Assembly: GCA_001660395.1 (NCBI GenBank)
Contig: LXWE01000002.1
Location: forward strand, 1,240,001-1,304,000
Length of the DNA stretch: 64,000 nt
Reading direction: 5' to 3'
Source: Alteromonadaceae bacterium XY-R5
GTDB lineage: Bacteria; Pseudomonadota; Gammaproteobacteria; Enterobacterales; Alteromonadaceae
The notes beneath the pieces were generated by a model that was not told where the DNA came from, made no database searches, and saw only the letters and a program-made list of their open reading frames with translations. A program made the position numbers and the translations under genes. This document shows, one piece after another, positions 1-9,076 of the stretch. Position 1 is the stretch's first letter; each line of letters starts with the position of its first letter.

Positions 1-1
1 A

Positions 2-373
2 GCCCAAATCGACTGGATCCCCCTTTCCATCGGCGCAGTGCGTCCAACCCAGGGCAAAACCCTGGCGGTGATGCAGGTCTGCGGCGGCTCTCAGTCATTC
101 AATGTGGTCAATCAACTGCGAGTATTGGGCCGCTGGATGCGCATGATCACCATCCCCAATCAGTCGTCGGTGGCCAAAGCCTTTTTAGAATTTGACGACA
201 ATGATCGCATGAAACCGTCAGGCTACTACAACCGCATCGTCGATGTGATGGAAGAGCTGATGAAATTTACGCTGCTCACCCGCGATAACAGCGCCTATCT
301 GGTCGACCGTTACTCTGAACGGGTCGAAAGTGCAGAAGCCCTCATGCAACGTGTTAATCAACGCTCGGAATAA
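2..373 (+). CDS. arsH: ArsH NADPH-dependent FMN reductase, C-terminal part (5' end outside window)
   Basis: The reading frame is open from base 2, so the gene starts upstream of the window; the GTG at 38 is internal. The visible 123 residues carry the ArsH signature region ([20 protein letters not shown], then [13 protein letters not shown] and [11 protein letters not shown]) and end in VDRYSER, as the family does. ArsH is a cytosolic flavodoxin-fold oxidoreductase that uses NADPH and FMN; it oxidises trivalent organoarsenicals and is found in ars operons. The Acr3 arsenite exporter begins 8 bases downstream on the same strand, so the two are probably co-transcribed. The rest of the operon (an arsR, perhaps arsC) would lie to the left. 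Confidence 0.93.
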   Translation, partial: AQIDWIPLSIGAVRPTQGKTLAVMQVCGGSQSFNVVNQLRVLGRWMRMITIPNQSSVAKAFLEFDDNDRMKPSGYYNRIVDVMEELMKFTLLTRDNSAYLVDRYSERVESAEALMQRVNQRSE

Positions 374-380
374 AAACACC

Positions 381-1397
381 ATGGGAATTTTTGAACGATA
401 TTTATCAGTTTGGGTGGCGCTGTGTATCGCTGCCGGCGTGCTACTGGGCAATCTGATCCCTGATCTTTTCGCTGCTGTTGCGGCGCTGGAATACGCCCAC
501 GTTAATCTGGTGGTGGCGGTACTGATTTGGCTGATGATCTACCCCATGATGATCCAGGTAGATTTCGCGGCCATAAAAGACGTGGGTAACAAGCCCAAAG
601 GCCTGATACTCACACTGGTCATCAACTGGCTAATCAAGCCCTTTACCATGGCCGGATTAGGCTGGCTGTTCTTCGAAGGTATTTTCGCCAATCTGGTCGA
701 CCCGCAGACCGCCAGCGAATACATTGCCGGGATGATTTTGCTCGGCGTGGCCCCCTGCACCGCCATGGTGTTTGTCTGGAGCCAGCTAACCAAAGGCGAT
801 CCTAACTACACCTTAGTGCAGGTATCGGTGAACGACATCATCATGATATTTGCCTTCGCCCCCATCAGTGCGTTTTTACTCGGTATCAGCGATATTCAGG
901 TGCCGTGGGAGACCCTGCTGATTTCGGTGTTACTCTATGTAGTATTGCCTTTGCTGGCCGGTGCCCTTACCCGTAAGGCGCTGGATAAAGCCGACGATCA
1001 CAGCCGCTTAAACAGTTTTGTCGCCACCATGAAACCCTGGTCAATTCTGGGCCTGCTTTCTACTGTGGTACTGCTTTTTGGCTTTCAGGCCGAGACCATT
1101 CTGGATAAGCCGTCAGTCATCATACTGATTGCCATCCCGCTACTGATCCAAACGTATGGTATCTTTGCCATCGCTTACTGGCTCGCCAAACGCATGAAGC
1201 TGAAACACAATATTGCGGCGCCAGCCTGTATGATTGGCACCTCAAATTTCTTTGAGCTGGCGGTAGCAGTGGCTATATCCTTGTTTGGTCTGCACTCGGG
1301 CGCTGCACTGGCGACCGTGGTTGGCGTACTGGTTGAAGTGCCTGTGATGCTGTCACTGGTAGCCTTTGCTAATCGCACCCGTCACTGGTTTGAATAA
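381..1397 (+). CDS. acr3: Acr3-family arsenite efflux permease
   Basis: A 338-residue polytopic inner-membrane protein with about ten hydrophobic segments, the normal length and layout of Acr3 (bile acid/sodium symporter fold). The conserved cysteine lies in [13 protein letters not shown] (C126), and a second family block, [11 protein letters not shown], lies near residue 290. It exports arsenite or antimonite using the proton motive force. I start it at the ATG at 381, eight bases after the arsH stop, because it gives the usual short N-terminus ([14 protein letters not shown]). An in-frame upstream ATG at 330 would place 17 extra residues inside arsH. Partner of arsH in an arsenic-resistance operon. 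Confidence 0.93.
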   Translation: MGIFERYLSVWVALCIAAGVLLGNLIPDLFAAVAALEYAHVNLVVAVLIWLMIYPMMIQVDFAAIKDVGNKPKGLILTLVINWLIKPFTMAGLGWLFFEGIFANLVDPQTASEYIAGMILLGVAPCTAMVFVWSQLTKGDPNYTLVQVSVNDIIMIFAFAPISAFLLGISDIQVPWETLLISVLLYVVLPLLAGALTRKALDKADDHSRLNSFVATMKPWSILGLLSTVVLLFGFQAETILDKPSVIILIAIPLLIQTYGIFAIAYWLAKRMKLKHNIAAPACMIGTSNFFELAVAVAISLFGLHSGAALATVVGVLVEVPVMLSLVAFANRTRHWFE

Positions 1398-1477
1398 CGG
1401 CTTAACGCAGAGAATCCCGCTTTCACTGTATCTTTCTGATGTCGTGGCCGCACCAGCGGCCACAAAGGAATCTGCAT

Positions 1478-1972
1478 ATGCACATCGTTGCTGTTACCGA
1501 ACATAATCTGTCGGTCTATCTCAATCTGGCCCAAGCCTATGAAGCCGAGTTTTCACTGATCATGCAAAAGCCACCACAGGCGAATGGAGCCTTTGCACTG
1601 GATACAGAATTGGGCGATAGAGTGACAGGCTATTTGCTGTATGTTGATGGCATACCAGCAGGTTTAGCAGCCGTCTCTGAAACCTCGCCCAGGCAATTTA
1701 ACCTGTGCGAATTTTATGTGGTGCCCTATTTTCGCGGTAACAAAACCGGCTATGGCTTTGCGACAGAGTTGTTCTCAACCCTGGGCGGTGTCTGGCAAAT
1801 CAAACAGGTTGCCGGGGCTGAATATGCCAGCCAGTTTTGGCGCAAAGTGCTCAACCAATATACCCATGGTCATTTTGACGAAGACACCTTTTCAGATCCC
1901 AAATGGGGCGTGGTAACACGTCAGCAGTTCAGCCATCCAGCTATGAACAAAGCAAGCGCAGTTCTGGCCTAA
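1478..1972 (+). CDS. GNAT-like acetyltransferase
   Basis: A 164-residue protein with the look of a single GNAT domain: a central segment FNLCEFYVVPYFRGNKTGYG resembles the beta4-alpha3 acetyl-CoA loop (an R/Q-x-x-G-x-G/A variant), followed by a helix and a C-terminal strand region. The ATG at 1478 is chosen because AAAGGAA lies seven bases upstream; a longer frame from 1439 lacks a ribosome-binding site. Substrate unknown. It stands alone downstream of acr3, and its 3' end overlaps the convergent EamA transporter by four bases. No link to arsenic is visible. Confidence 0.7.
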   Translation: MHIVAVTEHNLSVYLNLAQAYEAEFSLIMQKPPQANGAFALDTELGDRVTGYLLYVDGIPAGLAAVSETSPRQFNLCEFYVVPYFRGNKTGYGFATELFSTLGGVWQIKQVAGAEYASQFWRKVLNQYTHGHFDEDTFSDPKWGVVTRQQFSHPAMNKASAVLA

Positions 1973-2832
1973 CCTGCGAGTGCGGCCCGTTTCGCCTGCC
2001 AGCGCTGATTCCACCAGAGGGCCAGTAAAATGATGCCGCCGCCTGCGCCTAAGCGCAGTAAATCTGCATCATGATTCCAAATCACCACATTGACCAAAAT
2101 ACCGGCGGGGATCAGCAAATTATTCATCACCGCCAGTGTGCCCACATCCACCTGTGTTGCGCCCTTGTTCCAGGCAAAATACCCCACGCCCGACGCTATA
2201 CTGCCAAGATAAATCAATATGCCCCACTGGGTGGCGGTTTGCGGGAGTTTGGCCAAATCGCCAAAGGCTAAATAGGACGAGATCGCCACAATCGCGGCAC
2301 CGATAAAAAACCAGCCAAAGACTGACTGTTGCGGCAAAGATGAACCTTGCATCAAACGTTTGTACCCCACCTGACCGGCGGCAAAACACAGGTTAGCAGC
2401 CTGCACCAGTAATACCCCCAACCAAAAGGTACCGTCTAACTGGTTGTAGCGGATCGCCACCGCACCAACCACAGCCAGCACAGCAGCGCCCCAAAACTGT
2501 TTATGAACTTTACGTGCCAGCAGATCATTGACTAAGGTAACGTACAAAGGCGTCATAACCGTAAACAACAACACTTCCGGTACCGTCAGATACAAAAACG
2601 CGTGATAGTAAAAGCCATACATCAGGCCTAACTGGATAGCGCCTATGGCCATCAGTTTTAGCACCATGGGTTTGGGGATAAGCCTGGGCTTTAAGAAGGG
2701 TAAAAACACGAGCGCGGCCAACAACACCCGCATCAGCACTGAAAACCAGGCATCCACTTGCCCGGCCAGATACACACCAATTAAACTAAACGAAAACGCC
2801 CACAACAGGGTAACAGCAACCAAATAAACCAA
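1969..2832 (-). CDS. EamA/DMT-family transporter
   Basis: A 287-residue, highly hydrophobic protein with about ten transmembrane segments arranged as two EamA repeats (roughly residues 1-130 and 145-280), the standard size for drug/metabolite-type exporters of amino acids or other small metabolites. The start is TTG at 2832, preceded by a good GGAGAG site about seven bases away; no ATG in frame nearby has an equal site. It converges on the GNAT gene with a four-base overlap and faces the empty region 2833-3299. Direction and substrate cannot be inferred. Confidence 0.85.
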   Translation of the reverse strand: MVYLVAVTLLWAFSFSLIGVYLAGQVDAWFSVLMRVLLAALVFLPFLKPRLIPKPMVLKLMAIGAIQLGLMYGFYYHAFLYLTVPEVLLFTVMTPLYVTLVNDLLARKVHKQFWGAAVLAVVGAVAIRYNQLDGTFWLGVLLVQAANLCFAAGQVGYKRLMQGSSLPQQSVFGWFFIGAAIVAISSYLAFGDLAKLPQTATQWGILIYLGSIASGVGYFAWNKGATQVDVGTLAVMNNLLIPAGILVNVVIWNHDADLLRLGAGGGIILLALWWNQRWQAKRAALAG

Positions 2833-3299
2833 TGACTTCTCTCCAGGTTAACGTTGCCATTGTACCCCTAAATTCAATCACATACAGACCAGAGCTGTGG
2901 GTTTAGCCTTGTGATAACAAACCTTCACATCGCAAACGTGACCATTCACATTCCTGAATAAAACCGACAGTTTTTGAATATCGACTAGTTACGAGAATCT
3001 TTTCTCATAGCTTGTTTACGCTTGTCTCATCCGACCAAAAAGTGACTAAATCTAAATTTTACTTTTAAAAAACATAAGGTTAGAAGTTAAAGAAGACAAT
3101 GATCTGGCAACAATAAATTACCCGCACCCATTCACATCTCATTTACACAAACCAATATCCCCTATCAAAAACCAATGAGACTTATTCACATCAAAGAAAC
3201 ATTTTATTTACCACCAGACCACAACTGATGTCGGGAAGGTTGGCTCACGATCTCCATCGACATCCCGTTTAACACTTCCTGTTTTAAGGAAAAAACGAA
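2833..3299. other. Non-coding AT-rich intergenic region
   Basis: These 467 bases hold no convincing gene. They separate the minus-strand EamA gene from the plus-strand lipoprotein esterase and should contain both promoters. A TAAGGA-type site just before 3300 serves the esterase. I saw no strong hairpin, operator or repeat. Confidence 0.6.
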
Positions 3300-5018
3300 A
3301 TGAAATCATCTTCTTTTGCCCAATTAAAACCCTTGGCTCTGGCTTTATCTTCGGCATTTATTCTCTCTGCCTGTAATTTAGACGACTATACGCCAGCTAA
3401 CGACACCACAGAAGTTGTTGTTGATAGTGAAGATCAGGCATTGGCCTTCGACAACAGCGATTACAGCAGTTTAACCGTTAACATTGACGGCACCGCCACT
3501 GCAGTGCGCCAGTACCGAATCGTGTATGTTGCTAACCCAATTGAAATGGCCACCACACAAACCCGATTTGGTGGCACTATCACACTGGATGATCCTTTTG
3601 TTTATCAAACCATGATCGTATCAGTACCTGAAGTCGCATTTGATGATCAAAGCGCCGCCATCTATTTCGCCGTAGACAATTCAGGCTGGTTTAACAGCCC
3701 GGTAAGCACGAGCATCAAGGAAGGTGCCGAGTTTGCCAGCACCAGTGACACAGATAATATCGGCGCCGCCTTAAAAGCGGGTTATGTTGTCGTCAATGTC
3801 GGTACCCGAAGCCGAGGTATTCGAGCGTCAGACGGGCATTGGGCAGGTAAGGCCCCAGCCCCTGTAGTTGACTCAAAAGCTGCCATACGTTATCTGCGAT
3901 TAAACGATGCATCAATGCCTGGTTCAGCCGAACGTATCGTGGTTAATGGAACCAGCGGTGGTGGCGGTTTAACCTCTGCGGTTTCTGCCAGCGGTAACAG
4001 TACTGATTATCTGCCATATCTGGATGCAATCGGTGCCGCCGGTGTAACCGGCGCTGACGATAGCCTGACCAGCACCATCAATGACGATGTTTTTGCCGCC
4101 ATTGCCTACTGTCCTATCAACAACCTCGGCAATGCAGATATTGGCTATGAGTGGCAGTACAACAGTATTCGCTCAGACAGCAATACTGGCGCAATTGATG
4201 GCGTTGCCTATTCCGAAGGTATTCAGCCAACGGCATCTGCCGAACTAGCTGCAATGTTCCCGGACTATTTAAGCGCACTGGGGCTGAGTATGGATGACGG
4301 CACGGAGATCACCGATAGCAACCTAAATGATCTGTTGGTTGAAGAACTGACTGCCGAATTAGAGCGCCAGATTGCATCAGGCGTGACAGTGCCGCAATAT
4401 GGTGAAACTTTCAGTGTGACCCAGCGCGGCACCACCTATGAATTGACCAACGACTGGTTGACCCTTAGCGGCACAGGGACCAGTGCAACGGTTACCAGTA
4501 TCGATGTACAGAAGTTTCTTGCCTTTGTTGCGTCATCCATCAATCTGAAAACAGTAGTAGCCTTTGATGCCACGGGTGTCACCGGCAATCCAAGCGTGTC
4601 GGGCGAGACTAATCTGTTTGGTTCAGATTACTATGAATACGCTAACTTCAACGCCTGGACCTGGGAAAATAATGAAGTGTTGGGTGACGGCTCCGGCATA
4701 GATGATACCGGCATGAGTTGGGACGAATATCTTGCTGACAGCGACAACAATCGCGCTGAACAAATCAACCTGATCAACCCTTTACACTACCTAAATACCG
4801 ACGCTGACAGTGCGCCTCACTGGTATATTCGTCATGGTATGGTTGACCGTGATACTGCGTTTGCCATGCAATTGATGCTTTACTATGCAGTGAAAAACGA
4901 TCCTTCTGTACAGGATGTAGATTTCAAACTGCCTTATTTAGTCCCCCATTCGGGTAATTACGATGTGCAGGAAGCCTTTGCCTGGCTAAAAGGTATGTTA
5001 GACGCTAACCCGCTTTAA
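3300..5018 (+). CDS. Lipoprotein esterase of the tannase-like alpha/beta hydrolase family
   Basis: A 572-residue protein with a lipoprotein signal: basic/hydrophobic start and lipobox L22-S-A-C25. Residue +2 is Asn, so outer-membrane sorting is likely. The mature part is an alpha/beta hydrolase of the subtype B tannase kind: the nucleophile is probably S219 in NGTSGGGGLTSAV, and the C-terminal block IRHGMVDRDTAFAM ... PHSGNYD supplies an acidic residue and the histidine (H550). That family cleaves gallate or hydroxycinnamate-type esters; the true substrate is unknown. ATG at 3300 has TAAGGA upstream. Monocistronic: a large gap precedes it and an intrinsic terminator follows. Confidence 0.75.
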   Translation: MKSSSFAQLKPLALALSSAFILSACNLDDYTPANDTTEVVVDSEDQALAFDNSDYSSLTVNIDGTATAVRQYRIVYVANPIEMATTQTRFGGTITLDDPFVYQTMIVSVPEVAFDDQSAAIYFAVDNSGWFNSPVSTSIKEGAEFASTSDTDNIGAALKAGYVVVNVGTRSRGIRASDGHWAGKAPAPVVDSKAAIRYLRLNDASMPGSAERIVVNGTSGGGGLTSAVSASGNSTDYLPYLDAIGAAGVTGADDSLTSTINDDVFAAIAYCPINNLGNADIGYEWQYNSIRSDSNTGAIDGVAYSEGIQPTASAELAAMFPDYLSALGLSMDDGTEITDSNLNDLLVEELTAELERQIASGVTVPQYGETFSVTQRGTTYELTNDWLTLSGTGTSATVTSIDVQKFLAFVASSINLKTVVAFDATGVTGNPSVSGETNLFGSDYYEYANFNAWTWENNEVLGDGSGIDDTGMSWDEYLADSDNNRAEQINLINPLHYLNTDADSAPHWYIRHGMVDRDTAFAMQLMLYYAVKNDPSVQDVDFKLPYLVPHSGNYDVQEAFAWLKGMLDANPL

Positions 5019-5052
5019 GTATGCTTAGTGGAAAATACACGCCCTAAAAACG

Positions 5053-5082
5053 AAAACGGCAGCCCAAGCTGCCGTTTTTTGT
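5053..5082. terminator. Bidirectional intrinsic terminator
   Basis: A perfect 11-bp stem (5053-5063 with 5068-5078) around a four-base loop, T-rich on the right and A-rich on the left. It can therefore end both the esterase (+) and the convergent EamA transporter (-). Confidence 0.9.
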
Positions 5083-5104
5083 TATCCCTTACACGCAATT
5101 GAAT

Positions 5105-6091
5105 TTATTCTGCAACGGCCCGTTTGATTGAAGGAGTATTCTGCTTTGGCTTACGCCCTTTAAAAGTGACCACCACAATACCGAGTAAAATTACGGTGCC
5201 GCCCAATGCCAGACTCGCTGACAATTCCTCGCCTAAAAACAGCACTGACAACAACAGACCCGATAGGGGCACACCAAGCATGGCATTCGACATGGTTGAA
5301 GATGAGATCCAGCGACTTGCGGCATTGATCACCACAAAACAAAAGGCTGTGGCGAGCGGGCCAACATAAGCCATCACACCTAAAAATTCAGCGGAAAGAT
5401 CAACATTAAAGGCACCTTCAAATCCATACGCCAGGCCCAACAATGGCAGCGCGGCCGTAAGCATTTGCCAGGGTGCTAACTGATAAGCCGACGAATCCGC
5501 ACGGTAATAGCGCACATGCAAAATGGTCAAGGCCCAGCACAAAGAGCAAAACAGCAGTAACAAATTGCCTGTCACCACCTTGCTATCGGCCCAGTTAACG
5601 GCCATTGGGTTTAACATCAGTAATACGCCAGCCAGACCCACCAGGGTGCCTAACATTTGGCGGCGACTTAAGCGCTCGCCAAATACAAAGACGGCGATGG
5701 GCATTACCCATAAAGGCGTGGTATAACCCAGCACCGCAGAACGCCCGGCATCCACAGACTGCATGGCAATTGACCCTAGTGAAGTAAACAACATCATTTG
5801 TACCAGGCCAACGCTGGCAATTAATGGGAGATCACGCCGTGTGGGTAAGCGGAGTTTGCCCGTGACTAATTGCAGCGCAAACAAACAGCCGCAGCCACTG
5901 GTGAAGCGCAGGGCGGAAAACCAAAGTGGCGTGACATAATCCAAACCGGTTTTCATCACTGGCCAGTTGCCACCCAGCAGGATAATAGCCAGTGCCAGCA
6001 ATACCAAGCCCCAGGTTTGTTTAGCAACGTTTGATGCCTGATCAAATGAAATAGATTGAGAAGATAAGCTCGCAGCGGCAGGTGTTTTCAT
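5105..6091 (-). CDS. EamA/DMT-family transporter, divergent from an Lrp-type regulator
   Basis: About 328 residues with a polar N-terminal extension of some 25 residues, then about ten transmembrane segments in two EamA repeats (first repeat around LLGGNWPVMKTGLDYVTPLW, second around LLFCSLCWALTILHV). Probably an inner-membrane exporter of an amino acid or related metabolite. I prefer the ATG at 6091; a TTG at 6109 with GGGTG upstream is an alternative. It is divergently arranged with the Lrp/AsnC regulator at 6224, a common arrangement for an amino-acid-responsive exporter and its regulator. The shared interval contains two inverted repeats. Confidence 0.87.
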   Translation of the reverse strand: MKTPAAASLSSQSISFDQASNVAKQTWGLVLLALAIILLGGNWPVMKTGLDYVTPLWFSALRFTSGCGCLFALQLVTGKLRLPTRRDLPLIASVGLVQMMLFTSLGSIAMQSVDAGRSAVLGYTTPLWVMPIAVFVFGERLSRRQMLGTLVGLAGVLLMLNPMAVNWADSKVVTGNLLLLFCSLCWALTILHVRYYRADSSAYQLAPWQMLTAALPLLGLAYGFEGAFNVDLSAEFLGVMAYVGPLATAFCFVVINAASRWISSSTMSNAMLGVPLSGLLLSVLFLGEELSASLALGGTVILLGIVVVTFKGRKPKQNTPSIKRAVAE

Positions 6092-6157
6092 TCTTATTAC
6101 GCCATGCAATTGAACACCCGAATAGTGTACTTTCGTGGCGACAGAAGTTTTTTCCTG

Positions 6158-6220
6158 ATATTCTCACCAAAAAGAAAATTACAGAAAAATTTTCTTTATA
6201 TTTAACTTTTTAGAGAATAT
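6158..6220. promoter_or_regulatory. Candidate Lrp-type operator: two nested inverted repeats
   Basis: Between the divergent EamA and Lrp/AsnC genes lie a perfect 10-bp inverted repeat (AAAGAAAATT at 6171-6180, AATTTTCTTT at 6188-6197, 7-base spacer) and an outer perfect 8-bp repeat (ATATTCTC at 6158-6165, GAGAATAT at 6213-6220). AT-rich dyads with multiple half-sites are typical of Lrp/AsnC binding. The right outer arm ends three bases before the regulator's GTG start, so autoregulation is plausible. Confidence 0.5.
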
Positions 6221-6223
6221 TGC

Positions 6224-6715
6224 GTGATTAACCTGGATAAGACAGATATAAAAATCCTCAACGCCCTACAGGAAAACTCCCGTGTTACCCATGCTGAGTT
6301 AGCCAAACAGGTCAATCTTTCTACCACGCCCTGCTACAACCGGGTAAAAGCACTGGAAGAAAAAGGCCTGTTCAAGCAGCAGGTAACGTTGCTGGAGGCG
6401 GAAAAGCTCGGATTAAACGTGAACGTGTTTATTCATGTCACACTCGAAAAGCAGGTAGAAGAAGCCCTTAAGCAATTTGAGCAGGCCATTGATGATCGGC
6501 CTGAAGTGATGGAATGTTACCTGATGACAGGTGAAGAAGACTATTTGCTGCGGGTTGTCGTGCCTGACATCAAAGCGCTGGAGCGTTTTATCTTACAGCA
6601 TTTAAGCAAAATTCCCTGCGTATCCAGCATACGTTCCAGCTTTGCCTTAAAACAGGTACGTTACAAAACCGCCCTGCCCCTGCCCAAACGCGGTTTGACG
6701 CTATACGAGGATTAA
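6224..6715 (+). CDS. Lrp/AsnC-family transcriptional regulator
   Basis: A 163-residue protein of the usual Lrp size: an N-terminal winged helix-turn-helix (about residues 5-60; [20 protein letters not shown] ... [17 protein letters not shown]) and a C-terminal RAM/AsnC ligand-binding domain (about 70-150; [18 protein letters not shown]). The family senses amino acids and forms dimers or octamers. Start codon is GTG at 6224; the site before it is weak (GAG), which fits low, autoregulated expression. Likely controls the divergent EamA exporter. Confidence 0.92.
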   Translation: MINLDKTDIKILNALQENSRVTHAELAKQVNLSTTPCYNRVKALEEKGLFKQQVTLLEAEKLGLNVNVFIHVTLEKQVEEALKQFEQAIDDRPEVMECYLMTGEEDYLLRVVVPDIKALERFILQHLSKIPCVSSIRSSFALKQVRYKTALPLPKRGLTLYED

Positions 6716-7013
6716 TCTCCATCTTTACGTTGTGTCAATAATGCCAGAAGCCAGCTACCTTCTGCTGTGTTTTCAAGATTTGAATTCGACTTTACATAGC
6801 AATATATCAAGCCAAGACAGGGCAAGTGAAAGCATTCAAACTGCACGACAGCAGCTTAACCACTGCTGTATCGCAAAACATCTGGCATCAACCAAACGAC
6901 TCAGACTGCGCTGGAAACTGTACTTACGGCCCAAAACACGACTTTATGTTGTTGCGTCATCTCACGCTCTTTTCCATGAAATAACTAACAACATCCTATC
7001 TTTTCTTTGCGAT
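6716..7013. other. Intergenic region without a supported gene
   Basis: About 298 bases between the Lrp regulator and a small membrane protein. A plus-strand frame (6732-7040) reads through but looks like no protein I recognise, has no ribosome-binding site and overlaps the next gene, so I treat this stretch as non-coding. Confidence 0.5.
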
Positions 7014-7220
7014 TCAGATGGATACAAATTTTGGCAATAGCATCAACATAATCCCAATTGCTGCCAGCGCATAACTATTGCTGACGAAATATGGGTACAG
7101 CATCAACGCCAGGCCACTGTAGCGCACCACCATGTTCTGCTGACGCTTACCGTAAATAAAATAGCCTATACCGACCGAGCTAAACACCAACCCGAGCAAT
7201 AAAGAAGTGGTATCAAACAA
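7014..7220 (-). CDS. Small two-helix inner-membrane protein
   Basis: A 68-residue protein with an N-terminal hydrophobic helix (SLLLGLVFSSVGIGYFIYG), a short cytosolic-looking loop (KRQQNMVVRY) and a hydrophobic C-terminal half. This pattern is that of a small conserved membrane protein found widely in proteobacteria, of unknown function. I start it at the TTG at 7220 because GGTAGGTG lies just upstream and homologues as I remember them begin at this point (xFDTTSLLLGL); an ATG ten residues earlier would add unconserved residues. Confidence 0.65.
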   Translation of the reverse strand: MFDTTSLLLGLVFSSVGIGYFIYGKRQQNMVVRYSGLALMLYPYFVSNSYALAAIGIMLMLLPKFVSI

Positions 7221-7416
7221 CGCACACCTACCCTGTAACCAACCATTCAATGCGACCCGTCTGTTACAACAGGCACCCGGCCTGCAGAGCAGGTCGCCAG
7301 TAAGACCACTCCTATTCGGGATAATTCAGCGAAAGACGAAAATCATGTCTCTCTGCCAGCAAGCATGTAAACTCATGCCAGGTGCAGCAGCCTAAAGACC
7401 CATGACACTCACGCCG

Positions 7417-7914
7417 TTACCATCTGACCAATGTCATAAATAACACCAGACAGAAAATAAAACTCAGACAAAGCTGGATCAAAGAAAAGGACAGCTTATC
7501 TCCGGCAAAGGTCACCTGCCCCTCGTGGCTTAATGTCCAGCCTTCTGCCAGCGAATGCAGTAATAAGCCACCGGCAACGCATAAAATAAATGCCGCCAGC
7601 CATTTGTCGCTGAAGGTTAACAGGGAAGGTTTCGCACTCAGGGCAAACGGTAAGCTGGCGAGCGCCCCAAGCAGTAAGATGAAGAACAAGTGCTTCACAC
7701 TTGCCCAACGGTTCTGATAACCGTCTGCCACGGCACGATTTTTACCATACGTTTGCAGCACTAACAGTTTGCGATTAGCAAGCTCCAGCAACAGCTCGGC
7801 ATAATTTTCCGGATTCAGATTACGATCCATCCGCTCTTTAGTGCTGAGTAATTCCTCTATCGAATAACTCGAAAAGTTAACTATCATCCCTATCGCCTCA
7901 TCCCAATCAAGCAT
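7417..7914 (-). CDS. Hypothetical membrane protein
   Basis: A 165-residue protein I do not recognise. The first 70 residues are soluble and charged, probably helical (IEELLSTKERMDRNLNPENYAELLLELANRK contains acidic/basic heptads). The rest has three hydrophobic segments (about 74-90, 105-122, 143-162). No catalytic motif is visible. ATG at 7914 has only a weak ribosome-binding site. It stands alone on the minus strand. Confidence 0.6.
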   Translation of the reverse strand: MLDWDEAIGMIVNFSSYSIEELLSTKERMDRNLNPENYAELLLELANRKLLVLQTYGKNRAVADGYQNRWASVKHLFFILLLGALASLPFALSAKPSLLTFSDKWLAAFILCVAGGLLLHSLAEGWTLSHEGQVTFAGDKLSFSLIQLCLSFIFCLVLFMTLVRW

Positions 7915-7992
7915 TCATCTGTTTTTTAACAACAGCATGCTGAATCAGGCTTACGGCGTATCTGGCTTAATCAATCCATGCTAATTCGTCCC

Positions 7993-8032
7993 TGTTGTAC
8001 ACACCTAAAGTTAGCCTACTTTGTGCACAACA
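7993..8032. other. Bulged hairpin of unknown role
   Basis: In the 240-base gap upstream of the membrane protein gene, arm 7993-8002 pairs with 8023-8032 (one mismatch), and after a four-base bulge 8007-8011 pairs with 8018-8022 around a six-base loop. No T-tract follows on either side, so it is not a simple terminator. It could be an operator dyad (GTTGTACACA / TGTGCACAAC) or an RNA structure. Confidence 0.35.
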
Positions 8033-8156
8033 ACCTGAATTTTTTGCCAAATTTGCCATGTATCAGAAAACGCTGCCACTCGCGTAACGTGACAATTGCC
8101 TGCGTAGCCTTCGAGCCTGAATGGCTACTGTATATCCTGGCAAAGTCTGACGCGTT

Positions 8157-8639
8157 TCACGGAGCTTTTGCGCGCAGCTGTTGTAGGCGAAGCAAACTAT
8201 CTTCAGGCCAATACAGCTTGCGATCATAGTATTCAGCCATGGCTGGTTTGTCGGCGGGCAGCACAACCCAGGGCTGTTTAGATGTCGTGAAAATATGAAT
8301 GTCAGGGGGTAACAGATCCGGCATATCCAACGTACCCACCCGAATAAAGCATATACTTTGCCCAGCCCCCGAGTAATGGCTCCACAGCGCAATACGGCAT
8401 CTTGGACAACGAACAATTTTCTGGCCCTTTCCGCTGGCCGAGGGTGTATCTACTGTGTCCGCCTCGCCACACAACAAATTCACGCGCTCAGCTTCAATCA
8501 TGGCATTTAAGGCGAAGGCTGAGCCAGTTTCACGCTGGCACCAGCGACAATGACAACAGTGAACAATCAAAGGAGATGACGCCAGTTGATAACGCACATA
8601 GCCACAATCGCAGCTACCTTGAATGGGATAGGCAGACAT
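8157..8639 (-). CDS. GFA/CENP-V-type zinc-binding protein
   Basis: A 160-residue protein with the cysteine set of the GFA family: C10 and C12 (SCDCGY), CCHCRWC (C28-C34) and CPRC (C78, C81), then SHYSGAGQ. These ligate two zinc ions. The family is named for glutathione-dependent formaldehyde-activating enzyme, but most members have no proven activity, so I do not assign one. The ATG at 8639 is chosen because AAAGAGGTG lies directly upstream; a start five codons earlier is possible. Confidence 0.88.
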   Translation of the reverse strand: MSAYPIQGSCDCGYVRYQLASSPLIVHCCHCRWCQRETGSAFALNAMIEAERVNLLCGEADTVDTPSASGKGQKIVRCPRCRIALWSHYSGAGQSICFIRVGTLDMPDLLPPDIHIFTTSKQPWVVLPADKPAMAEYYDRKLYWPEDSLLRLQQLRAKAP

Positions 8640-8716
8640 AGGCACCTCTTTCACCTTAATGATTTCATCTGTCTGGTTATCAACAGACTGTAGTTCAGAT
8701 TCAAAGTGACGGGACG

Positions 8717-9067
8717 TTAATCATCTCTCCTGTGGTGGTTTTTACTCTGCACCAGATGCCTGAGGGCGCCAAAGGCGAAAAAGGGCGAGAGAATGTACAT
8801 GACAGCGAAAACATCGAAAAAAATTAATGCATACACCAAATACGCCTGCCCTTCGCTGCCGCAAAAATGCCAGTCAACAATATCAATGCATTCATAGACA
8901 GAGGTCGACCACACATAAGCCGTTAACCCTAACACGGCAGCAAGCACAATCAGGCTGCAGAGCATACGCTTTATTAACGCCTTGGCAGGCCTAATCCTGA
9001 CCGTCATGCCATCCATCGTCGACGCAGGGGTAAGCAATACGGGTGTTTGCTTTACCTGTGGTTGCAA
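8717..9067 (-). CDS. Hypothetical two-helix membrane protein
   Basis: A 116-residue protein with two transmembrane segments (about 36-52 and 76-96) separated by a short loop with two cysteines (VYECIDIVDWHFCGSEG) that could form a periplasmic disulfide. The tail is basic and His-rich. I start it at TTG 9067, which has GAAGGG six bases upstream overlapping the end of the preceding gene; ATG codons at 9016 and 9007 are alternatives. It lies nine bases after the Excalibur-domain gene, so the two form an operon. Confidence 0.55.
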   Translation of the reverse strand: MQPQVKQTPVLLTPASTMDGMTVRIRPAKALIKRMLCSLIVLAAVLGLTAYVWSTSVYECIDIVDWHFCGSEGQAYLVYALIFFDVFAVMYILSPFFAFGALRHLVQSKNHHRRDD

Positions 9068-9076
9068 TCACGCCCT

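Noticed and set aside
6732-7040. 102-codon plus-strand ORF after the Lrp gene.
   Set aside because: No RBS, no family likeness, and it overlaps the conserved small membrane protein on the other strand.
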